A DNA stretch of 8,385 bases from Candidatus Omnitrophota bacterium (GTDB lineage: Bacteria; Ratteibacteria; UBA8468; B48-G9; DTJG01), in assembly GCA_023818725.1 (NCBI GenBank), contig JAMWBX010000037.1, positions 1 through 8,385 of the forward strand, in the 5' to 3' direction. Below the pieces are notes generated by a model, which was given only the letters and a program-made list of their open reading frames with translations, made no database searches and had not been told where the DNA came from. The translations under genes and the position numbers were made by a program. Shown here in pieces: positions 1 to 6,320 of the stretch (its first letter is position 1; the number at the start of each line of letters is the position of its first letter).

Positions 1-1001
1 TCGATGAATTATTTGGTATTGATGGTTTGCTGGAAGTTGTGCAGCACAATCAAAAAATGCAGCAGCAAATAGTTATGGATACGCTATATTGGCTGAGAAA
101 ATCTTATGAAAAAGTAAGTGCCAAAAGACACTATGAAATAGCCGATAAGCATTTGAATCATCTGTATCTTAAAACATATGATGAACTTCAAAATATACTT
201 GATGTTAAACGACAAGAGACAATAAATCTTTTCAAGAATAAATACGGATATGAAGGGATTGAATGGAGGGTTTTGCCTGATTCATGCCTTAAGGATTTTG
301 GTCCAGAGGTAAAAAACAATCTCGCTGTATGTTCTCTAAAAAAAAGCGTGCCTTTGATAAAAAAAATCAATGCGCAGTTTAATCTTCATACAGCGGGTTT
401 TTCATCTTATGTTGAAATGGATCAGATTGAGGATATCAAAATTATTAGAGACGCGGGATGCGAACTGGAATGCCCTTTCTTCAGGATAAGAGGCCTCTAT
501 TATAAAAGAGATAGAAATTATCGCGAGATTGTTGAAGATGGCTGGAGAAAATTTGAAAGAATAGAAAAAATTCTTGATGGCTACCCGATTAAGGCAGCAA
601 TTGAAATACATCACGGTTTCGCAGTCAGTTCGTGCGCTGCAGCATATCATTTTTGCAGCAGGTTCAGTCCTGAAAATCTTGGAGTAATACACGACCCTGG
701 AAATCAGGTGGTAGAAGGAAGGGAAGATGCAAAAATGGGAATTGAAATTCTGGGTCCATATCTGATTCATGTGCACTTTAAAAATTTAATCTGGGAAAAA
801 GGCAGCGTAAGAAAAGATAACACAATCGAGTGGAAACCAAAAAGTGTACCGGTCAATGAGGGTATCATTGATTGGAAAGATTACATAGAACAGCTGAAAA
901 AGGCAGGATACAACGGCTTTCTTTCAAATGAAGATATGGATACTACAAGGGACATTGAACAAAGGCTGAAGCAGATTGATTACCTGAAACAATTTGTATA
1001 A
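1..1001 (+). CDS. Sugar phosphate isomerase/epimerase-like TIM-barrel protein, 5'-truncated
   Basis: This is a partial gene. The frame is open from base 3, and neither the TTG at 27 nor the ATG at 57 has a Shine-Dalgarno in front, so the true start is probably outside the window. Residues here are counted from the TTG at 27. From about residue 74 (GYEGIEWRV, 74-82) to the end it matches the xylose-isomerase-like TIM barrel (AP_endonuc_2 family). The usual metal ligands can be placed: E193 (AIEIHHG), D223 (HDPGN), H250 (IHVHFKN) and E302 (LSNED), so a divalent-metal isomerase, epimerase or lyase active site looks intact. It has no signal peptide in the visible part and is probably cytoplasmic. 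Residues 1-70 are helical and charged and do not look like the usual first strand of such barrels. It is the first visible gene of an operon and ends 2 nt before the GH51 gene. The family is fairly sure; reaction and substrate are unknown. Confidence 0.78.
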   Translation, partial: DELFGIDGLLEVVQHNQKMQQQIVMDTLYWLRKSYEKVSAKRHYEIADKHLNHLYLKTYDELQNILDVKRQETINLFKNKYGYEGIEWRVLPDSCLKDFGPEVKNNLAVCSLKKSVPLIKKINAQFNLHTAGFSSYVEMDQIEDIKIIRDAGCELECPFFRIRGLYYKRDRNYREIVEDGWRKFERIEKILDGYPIKAAIEIHHGFAVSSCAAAYHFCSRFSPENLGVIHDPGNQVVEGREDAKMGIEILGPYLIHVHFKNLIWEKGSVRKDNTIEWKPKSVPVNEGIIDWKDYIEQLKKAGYNGFLSNEDMDTTRDIEQRLKQIDYLKQFV

Positions 1002-1003
1002 AA

Positions 1004-2533
1004 ATGAAGGCTCACATTATTATTGATTTTTCAAGATGCGCGGGAAGAAAAAGCAAGCGCCTTTTCGGTTCTTTCATTGAACATGTGCATCAATGTGTCT
1101 ATCCCGGAATCTTTGATGCTAAGTCGCATCTTGCCGACGAAGATGGATTTCGAAAGGATGTTATTGAAGAAACAAAAAAGTTGAAGCCAGCCACAATCAG
1201 ATGGCCTGGAGGTAATTTTTCATCGTGGTATCGCTGGAAAAATGGTATCGGACCAAAAGAAAACAGAAAAACAGAAATTTCCTACGCAGATGACATCATC
1301 AGGGAAGAAAATCATCTGTTCGGCACAAATGAATATATCAAATTCTGCAGAAAAACTGAAAGCACTCCATATATAACAGTAAATGCCGGCGACGGAACTC
1401 CAAGGGAAGCAGCAGAATGGGTTGAATACTGCAATTACAATGGAGAAACTCTTTATTCAAATCTTCGAAGAGAAACTGGAGAAACCAGACCCTTTGGCGT
1501 GAAATACTGGGAAATAGGCAATGAGATATACGGAGACTGGCAGATTGGCGCAAAAAAAGCCAGCCAGTATAGCCGGATACTTGTTGAATTTTCAAAAGCA
1601 ATGAAAAGGATCGACCCTTCAATAAAAATCGTTGCTGTTGGAATGGGGAAACACGACCCTGACTGGGACAGGATAATCCTGGATTCAGCATGGAACTATA
1701 TCGATGGAATTTCAGTTCATACTTATATCGGAAGGCACGGCTATCTTGATGCATTTGGCCAGGTTCTCACGATTGCTGACCATCTCAGAAAAATGGAAGA
1801 TGACATCATAAGAATTTCCCAGCAAAAGCAACCAAAAAAAATATTTCTCGCACTTTCAGAATTTGGCGTCTGGTATAGAAAAGGGCACAAGGACAATCTT
1901 GACGAAATTTATAATCTGAAAGATGCCCTTGTTTTTGCAAGCATTTTGAATCTTCTGTTAAGGTTTTGCAGAAGCCTCGAATTCACACACCAATCAATGC
2001 TTGTGAACTGCCTTGGACTACTCAGAACAAAACAGGATGGGCTTGTAAGGCAAACCATTTACTATCCTTTTATGCTGTTTTCAAATCTTACCGGCGATAT
2101 GGTGCTTGCTCCTGATGTTTTTTGTGAGAGTTTTTCATGCAGGGATTACCGTTATTTCCCTTGGCCAACATTTGATGTGAAAAAAGACAATTTTCAGATG
2201 GATGAAAGCAAAATCCCACTGATTCATAATCTGCCATATCTCGATGTCTCTTCGACATACGACACAAAATCCGGGCAGTTATGCGTCATTACGGTTAACA
2301 GACACCCTGAAAAAGATATTAACTGCAAAATTGAACTGCACAATATCAAAATTAAAAATTATGCTGACGCGTTTGTTGTCAATGGTCCTGATGTTGATGC
2401 CATAAACGACTATGATAATGAGAGGATAAAGATGGAGCAATACCAGGAAAAAGTAAAAACTGAAAATCTGCAATGGAACTTTCCTGCGCATTCAATAACA
2501 GCGATCAAGATTCAAACCAGAAATCAAAAATGA
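1004..2533 (+). CDS. GH51 alpha-L-arabinofuranosidase (probably intracellular)
   Basis: Predicted to hydrolyse terminal non-reducing alpha-L-arabinofuranosyl residues from arabinoxylan or arabinan oligosaccharides by the retaining mechanism. The 509 residues match the usual GH51 length. Visible motifs are FIEH (24-27), RWPGGNF (66-72), GIGPKENR (81-88), WEIGNEIYG (169-177) with the acid/base Glu at E174, SVHTY (237-241), LSEFGVWYR (284-292) with the expected nucleophile E286, and RQTIYYPF (349-356). The C-terminal part (about 360-503) fits the beta-sandwich that closes GH51 enzymes. There is no signal peptide, so it would act on imported oligosaccharides. The ATG lies 2 nt after the previous stop and has no clear Shine-Dalgarno, which suggests translational coupling. 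The nucleophile loop reads SEFG where many GH51 enzymes have DEWN, so substrate preference may differ. The GH51 call is strong; the arabinose specificity is by family. Confidence 0.9.
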   Translation: MKAHIIIDFSRCAGRKSKRLFGSFIEHVHQCVYPGIFDAKSHLADEDGFRKDVIEETKKLKPATIRWPGGNFSSWYRWKNGIGPKENRKTEISYADDIIREENHLFGTNEYIKFCRKTESTPYITVNAGDGTPREAAEWVEYCNYNGETLYSNLRRETGETRPFGVKYWEIGNEIYGDWQIGAKKASQYSRILVEFSKAMKRIDPSIKIVAVGMGKHDPDWDRIILDSAWNYIDGISVHTYIGRHGYLDAFGQVLTIADHLRKMEDDIIRISQQKQPKKIFLALSEFGVWYRKGHKDNLDEIYNLKDALVFASILNLLLRFCRSLEFTHQSMLVNCLGLLRTKQDGLVRQTIYYPFMLFSNLTGDMVLAPDVFCESFSCRDYRYFPWPTFDVKKDNFQMDESKIPLIHNLPYLDVSSTYDTKSGQLCVITVNRHPEKDINCKIELHNIKIKNYADAFVVNGPDVDAINDYDNERIKMEQYQEKVKTENLQWNFPAHSITAIKIQTRNQK

Positions 2534-3717
2534 ACAAAGTCAGTGTTGCAATTATCGGCGGCGGTATGATTACAAAACAGGTGATAATGCCTGTTTTGGT
2601 TCAGGAAAAAAGAAAAGGAAAAATCTCTTCAATTTCAGTGGCGACAAGAAGAAAAAAAACCATTGATGAATTAATGCAGATTTTCCCTGAAGCAAATATA
2701 AAAGGGTATCCAGAAAAAAAGGAAGAAGATCCGGATGCATGGAAGGAACTTTTGGAAAACCAGGAGAAACCTTCAATCGTAATAATAGCCACGCCTGATG
2801 ACCTGCATTCGGAAATGACTCTGACAGCCATTGAACACCAGTTTCATGTTATCGTCCAGAAGCCCCTGTGCCTGACAGTTAAAGACGCAAAAACAATACT
2901 GCAGGCATCAAGAGAAAAAGCAGTCTATGTTTTTACTGACTATCACAAAAGGCATGATATGTCGCTTATGGCAGCAAGGTACAAATACAAAAGAGGAGAA
3001 ATGGGAGAGGTTCTGTGCTGCCATGCATGGCATGAGCAAAAGAGAGAAATACCACTAAAATATTTTAGAAACTGGTGTGAAAGGAGCAGTCCTCTTGAAT
3101 ACCTTGGAACACATTATATTGATATGTTCCAATTCATCACAGGGCTTGTTCCGAAAAAAGTCATTGCGACAGGACAGAAAAAACTACTTGTTTCACTTGG
3201 TATCAATGCCTATGATGCCTGCCAGGCATTCATCAGATGGAGCAATGGATCGGTTCAATATCTTCAAACTTCATGGATTCTGCCTGATGGAAATCCCTGT
3301 CTTTCAAATCAGGGTTTTCAAATGACCTGCACACAGGGAGAATTCAGAGCAGACAATGCAAACAGAAATTCCAATTTTTCCACAACAAAATCAGGCTATG
3401 AGTTATTTAACCCTTACTTTTTCAAGCCATACATTGACTGGAACAATCCTGAAATTGACCTCTATCTTGGCTACGGAGCCAGCAGTATCGTTCAGGCAAT
3501 AGATGACTGCATTGAAATTATTGAAGCAACCTCATCTCTTGACGAGAAACAAGCGCTTGAAAAAAGAAAACAGATGATTTCAGCGTTTGAAAAAACACGG
3601 CCCCTACCCAATCAGGCGATCATCGCGACATCTGTGATTGAAGCAGGGAAAATGAGCATGGTCAAAAATGGAAAACCTGTAATTCTTGATGAAAATTTTG
3701 AGCCGCATTATGAGTGA
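2530..3717 (+). CDS. Gfo/Idh/MocA family oxidoreductase
   Basis: Predicted NAD(P)-dependent sugar or polyol dehydrogenase of 395 residues, a normal family length. The N-terminal Rossmann fold starts at VSVAIIGGGMI (4-14), followed by VIIATPDDLHSE (84-95), the usual strand and helix before the active-site loop. The catalytic EKP motif appears as QKPL (110-113): the lysine is kept and the glutamate is replaced by glutamine. GTHYIDMF (193-200) supplies the typical His and Asp of the C-terminal alpha/beta domain. I chose the ATG at 2530 because it gives the canonical Rossmann start and overlaps the GH51 stop as ATGA; an in-frame ATG at 2473 would add 19 unrelated residues inside the GH51 gene. 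No Shine-Dalgarno is visible, in line with coupled translation. It is the last gene of the + operon and overlaps the 3' end of the convergent UroD-like gene by 10 nt. The substrate cannot be read from the sequence; an oxidised sugar or 3-keto-glycoside is plausible. Confidence 0.87.
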   Translation: MNKVSVAIIGGGMITKQVIMPVLVQEKRKGKISSISVATRRKKTIDELMQIFPEANIKGYPEKKEEDPDAWKELLENQEKPSIVIIATPDDLHSEMTLTAIEHQFHVIVQKPLCLTVKDAKTILQASREKAVYVFTDYHKRHDMSLMAARYKYKRGEMGEVLCCHAWHEQKREIPLKYFRNWCERSSPLEYLGTHYIDMFQFITGLVPKKVIATGQKKLLVSLGINAYDACQAFIRWSNGSVQYLQTSWILPDGNPCLSNQGFQMTCTQGEFRADNANRNSNFSTTKSGYELFNPYFFKPYIDWNNPEIDLYLGYGASSIVQAIDDCIEIIEATSSLDEKQALEKRKQMISAFEKTRPLPNQAIIATSVIEAGKMSMVKNGKPVILDENFEPHYE

Positions 3718-4913
3718 CATTCTCTCACAGCCTCATACATTGCCATAATATTTTGTGCAGGCACATCAGGCTGAATGTTGTGAACCTGGCAGAAAACAAA
3801 ACCACCTTCCGGAGCAAGAGTTTCAACGCACCTTTTCACATGCTCTCTCACCTTTGATGGACTTGCATATGGAAGAATATTTTGCGTGTCGCATCCTCCT
3901 GCCCAGAATGTTATATCTTTTCCAAATGCTTTTTTCAGCTTTTCAAGTTCCATATTTTTCGCTGTGAACTGCACAGGATTAATGATATCCACGCCAATTT
4001 CAATTAGGTCCGGTATGATTTCATAGATTGAGCCGTCAGAATGTAAAAATAGATAGCCGTCGAAATTTTTCTTGATATACTGGAAAAGTTTTTGATGATA
4101 AGGTTTTACAAGTTTCCTGTAAAGTTCTGGTGAAATCTGAAGTCCATCCTGGGTACCGAGATCATCATTAACATTTACAATCTGAACATAAGGGCCAACA
4201 TACCTTGAATACTTTTCAAACCTTCTTATGTATGTTTCAGCAAGGTTATCAACAATACACTGTGCAATTTTTTGTTCAAGGATAAGGTCCATCATAAACC
4301 GCTCAAATCCTCTGAGAAGCTGGCCTCCTGCAAAAATATGAACAGCAAAATTCCCCATCAATGCATAATCAGTGGTCTGATAAAGATGCTTTGCCCTTTC
4401 TCCGAGCTGCTCAATTGTTTCATCTACATAGAAAGGCCAGTCAAAGTTTTCAAAAATCTCTTTTTTTGATTCAATCTCCTTTACTGTTGTTGCATTAGCA
4501 AGAGGAAAAAAAACAGGTTCGAAATACCACGAGTTTGCCGGTCTTTTTGCAATAATCCTTCCCTCTTCGTCGAACACATTTTCTGAACCATCTGCCTGCC
4601 TGGCTGGATTCCATCTTTCCGGTATTTCGCAAAAAGAGCCATCTGGAAGAACTGCTGGTTTCCATCTGGCTGGTTCAGGAAAAACCGGTAAAACATCAGC
4701 ATTTACTATCTTAAGAATACTTTCTTCAACGACACAAACCTGCTGAAAAGCGTCAAAAACCCTTGTTCTGCCAGATTCTATTCCGAGATATTTTTTTAAC
4801 CTATTGTATGCAACAGCTGTAATTCCTGTTGAGTCCATTGCTCCAAGGTCCACAGGAATCCTATCTGTTTCTTTGTGTTTCAGGGCTTTCAGTATTCTCT
4901 GTCTGGAGGTCAA
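3708..4913 (-). CDS. Uroporphyrinogen decarboxylase (UroD)-like family protein
   Basis: A 401-residue member of the UroD / cobalamin-dependent methyltransferase superfamily (TIM barrel), probably cytoplasmic. The N-terminus TSRQRILKALKHKETDRIP (2-20) is typical. Further motifs are DDLGTQDGLQISPELYR (250-266), LHSDGSI (290-296), INPVQ (310-314), WAGGCDTQNILP (337-348) and VHNIQPDVPAQNI (377-389). Methyltransferases of this superfamily such as MtaA bind zinc through an HxC pair and a later Cys. Here the pair is H291-S-D293, with C375 or H378 as possible further ligands. It lacks the features expected of a haem-pathway HemE and sits in a sugar locus, so it is probably not HemE. The start is TTG at 4913. 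It overlaps the upstream stop as TTGA, has GAGGTG 8 nt ahead, and no in-frame ATG preserves the conserved N-terminus. Possible roles are O-demethylation or decarboxylation of a sugar-derived or methoxylated compound; this is inference. Confidence 0.82.
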   Translation of the reverse strand: MTSRQRILKALKHKETDRIPVDLGAMDSTGITAVAYNRLKKYLGIESGRTRVFDAFQQVCVVEESILKIVNADVLPVFPEPARWKPAVLPDGSFCEIPERWNPARQADGSENVFDEEGRIIAKRPANSWYFEPVFFPLANATTVKEIESKKEIFENFDWPFYVDETIEQLGERAKHLYQTTDYALMGNFAVHIFAGGQLLRGFERFMMDLILEQKIAQCIVDNLAETYIRRFEKYSRYVGPYVQIVNVNDDLGTQDGLQISPELYRKLVKPYHQKLFQYIKKNFDGYLFLHSDGSIYEIIPDLIEIGVDIINPVQFTAKNMELEKLKKAFGKDITFWAGGCDTQNILPYASPSKVREHVKRCVETLAPEGGFVFCQVHNIQPDVPAQNIMAMYEAVRECHS

Positions 4914-6112
4914 GGCATTTTCACCTCAAAAAACTTCTTTTTCTCAGCAGATTCTCTTGCCCACAAACATGTAAGAGCGCTGATTATTCCTGCTTCTATC
5001 GGAGACCTTGAAGGCCTTTTTTCCTTCATCGCCAAAAGAAAATCATAAGCAAGTTCTCTGTCGCCTCCGAAGTGCGGCAGGTCTCCACCAAATTCAATTG
5101 TTTCGGTTGTGGGCATAATATGATCATAAACAATAATAGTTTTCCTGTACCAGTCAAAATCAATTGTGCCTTTGTATCCATACAATCTGGCGCCCCTTCT
5201 TCCAACTGCCTGGTTCCTTACAAAGAAATTCTGGCTGTAACTAACCTGAACTCCATTATCCAGCTCAATCAGGGCATTTCCGCTATCCTCGTTTTTAATA
5301 TCTTTTGAAAACATACACTTCTGCCAGTTGTTCCAGTCAACCTTATCCCCTTTGAACCTTTTGTAAAACAGGTTGAAAGGACTTTCAATGCACTCCATTT
5401 TTTCATCGCAATCCCTGCACAAAAGTTCAAATGGTTTGTCTCTTTTTCCATATATCCTCTGAGAATTCATTGCAGCGATCATCTTCGGTTTTCTGCCTGT
5501 AAGAAAAAAGATGTAATCAAAATCGTGCGTTGCTTTTTGCAGGAAAAGTCCACCAACCTCATTATAGTTTCTGTACCAGTTATTGAAATAAACAGAGCCA
5601 TATGGCACATCGTTCCATGCAACAACATGTTCAATTTCTCCAATTCTTCCTGACTCAATAATCTGTCTTACCTTCATCGCCATAGAAGAAAGCCTCAGAG
5701 GGAAAGAAACAACTACTGGAGCGGTAACATTCTGAAACGTTTTATCAAGGGTTTTCAACTGCTCAAATGTAATCGCGACCGGCTTTTCAAGAAACAGCGG
5801 CAAGTTTCTTTTCGCCACCTTGCATGCCATCTCAGTATGAAGGTAACATCTTGTTCCAACCATCACTCCATCAAGTTCAACACTGTCAAGCATTTCATCC
5901 GCAGAAGAAAAGTATTTTGTGTCCTGCATCAACTCAAGGTCTATTTTTCTTCTTAAAAACGTTTCCTGAGTTTTTTCTTCTACTGCTTTTTTAATCTCCG
6001 GCCAGGCAGGATCAGCAATCGCTGCAATCTTATAAGGAATCGAAAAAACCTTCATCGCTGCCGCCATATGTGAAACCCGCAATCCAAATCCAATTATTCC
6101 AACTCTCAACAT
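4910..6112 (-). CDS. Gfo/Idh/MocA family oxidoreductase with Cys-rich insertion
   Basis: Predicted NAD(P)-dependent oxidoreductase of 400 residues acting on a sugar-like substrate in the cytoplasm. The Rossmann start is VGIIGFGLRVSHM (4-16), followed by DGVMVGTRCYLHTE (81-94), the EKP motif LEKPVA (108-113) with catalytic Lys110, and KATHDFDYIF (193-202) carrying the expected His196 and Asp199. HFGGDRELAYDF (347-358) matches the C-terminal signature of this subgroup. Between 232 and 266 there is an insertion with C232, C235, C241 and C266, which may bind a metal. It is the first gene of a two-gene minus-strand operon with the UroD-like gene and shares a TTGA stop/start overlap with it. The ATG at 6112 follows a good AGGGGG ribosome site, and a promoter lies just upstream. 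It is only distantly similar to the other oxidoreductase of the window (2530-3717), so it is not a recent duplicate. Substrate unknown. Confidence 0.88.
   Translation of the reverse strand: MLRVGIIGFGLRVSHMAAAMKVFSIPYKIAAIADPAWPEIKKAVEEKTQETFLRRKIDLELMQDTKYFSSADEMLDSVELDGVMVGTRCYLHTEMACKVAKRNLPLFLEKPVAITFEQLKTLDKTFQNVTAPVVVSFPLRLSSMAMKVRQIIESGRIGEIEHVVAWNDVPYGSVYFNNWYRNYNEVGGLFLQKATHDFDYIFFLTGRKPKMIAAMNSQRIYGKRDKPFELLCRDCDEKMECIESPFNLFYKRFKGDKVDWNNWQKCMFSKDIKNEDSGNALIELDNGVQVSYSQNFFVRNQAVGRRGARLYGYKGTIDFDWYRKTIIVYDHIMPTTETIEFGGDLPHFGGDRELAYDFLLAMKEKRPSRSPIEAGIISALTCLWARESAEKKKFFEVKMP
4922..4927 (-). promoter_or_regulatory. Ribosome binding site deciding the TTG start of the UroD-like gene
   Basis: The minus strand reads GAGGTG here, followed by 8 nt and then TTG at 4913-4911. 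It lies inside the last codons of the upstream oxidoreductase gene. No in-frame ATG occurs between it and the conserved N-terminal motif of the UroD-like protein, so it supports the rare TTG start. Confidence 0.6.
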
Positions 6113-6116
6113 ATTT

Positions 6117-6122
6117 CCCCCT
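6117..6122 (-). promoter_or_regulatory. Ribosome binding site of the minus-strand oxidoreductase
   Basis: The minus strand reads AGGGGG followed by AAAT and the ATG at 6112. This is a purine-rich Shine-Dalgarno at usable distance and supports the chosen start. Confidence 0.6.
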
Positions 6123-6124
6123 GT

Positions 6125-6136
6125 TTAGTTTACTAA
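6125..6136. promoter_or_regulatory. Candidate operator palindrome TTAGT-TT-ACTAA
   Basis: The 12 bases form a perfect 5-bp inverted repeat around two central bases. The palindrome lies 13-24 nt before the oxidoreductase ATG and just after the predicted -10 box, so it covers the expected transcription start near 6131. That placement suits a repressor site. AT-rich palindromes of this type occur for LacI, GntR and ROK-family sugar regulators, but no regulator gene is in the window and none can be assigned. Confidence 0.35.
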
Positions 6137-6137
6137 C

Positions 6138-6164
6138 TTTATATCATCCCGATAAAAAGGTCAA
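6138..6164 (-). promoter_or_regulatory. Candidate sigma70-type promoter of the minus-strand operon
   Basis: On the minus strand TTGACC (6164-6159) resembles a -35 box and TATAAA (6143-6138) a -10 box, with a 15-nt spacer that is shorter than the ideal 17. Transcription would start near 6131, leaving a leader of about 19 nt before the oxidoreductase ATG. It should drive both the oxidoreductase and the UroD-like gene. Confidence 0.42.
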
Positions 6165-6320
6165 GTTGCCACAAAAAGGAAAAAGTGATAACATTAAACA
6201 GTAGCCAGCCATTTAAGATAGTTTGTTAAAATCTATTGAAATCATGAACATTTAAGGCGGACAGGCGTTCTGAGGCATACGAAAGCAGCACCTGTAGCCA
6301 GAATTTCAGCAGGAGAAAAA
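6165..6320 (+). promoter_or_regulatory. Upstream region and leader of guaA
   Basis: This 156-nt stretch holds no gene. TAAAAT at 6227-6232 could be a -10 box but has no convincing -35 partner. The part from 6260 to 6315 is richer in GC than its surroundings and can fold in two exclusive ways. ACAGG (6261-6265) pairs with CCTGT (6291-6295), with an inner CTG/CAG pair. Alternatively CCTG (6291-6294) pairs with CAGG (6310-6313) and covers the ribosome binding site AGGAG (6311-6315), which is 5 nt before the ATG. The stems are short. No known riboswitch consensus was recognised by eye. Confidence 0.35.

Noticed and set aside
402..776. 124-residue open frame on the minus strand inside the TIM-barrel gene
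   Set aside because: It is antisense to a conserved coding region with intact metal-ligand motifs, and its translation shows no recognisable domain.
1338..1754. 138-residue open frame on the minus strand inside the GH51 gene
   Set aside because: It is opposite the catalytic acid/base region of GH51 and has no domain, so it is a shadow frame.
2473..2529. Upstream ATG giving a 414-residue form of the first oxidoreductase
   Set aside because: The extra 19 residues overlap the GH51 coding end and precede a standard Rossmann start; the ATGA overlap at 2530 is the better start.
3708..4913. Annotation of the UroD-like gene as haem-pathway hemE
   Set aside because: The neighbours are sugar genes, and its motifs (HSDGSI, WAGGCDTQ, HNIQPDVP) match the UroD-like methyltransferase branch instead of HemE.
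6201..6301. Direct repeat GTAGCCAG at 6201-6208 and 6294-6301
   Set aside because: An 8-bp match within about 200 nt is close to chance and has no further spacing pattern or third copy.
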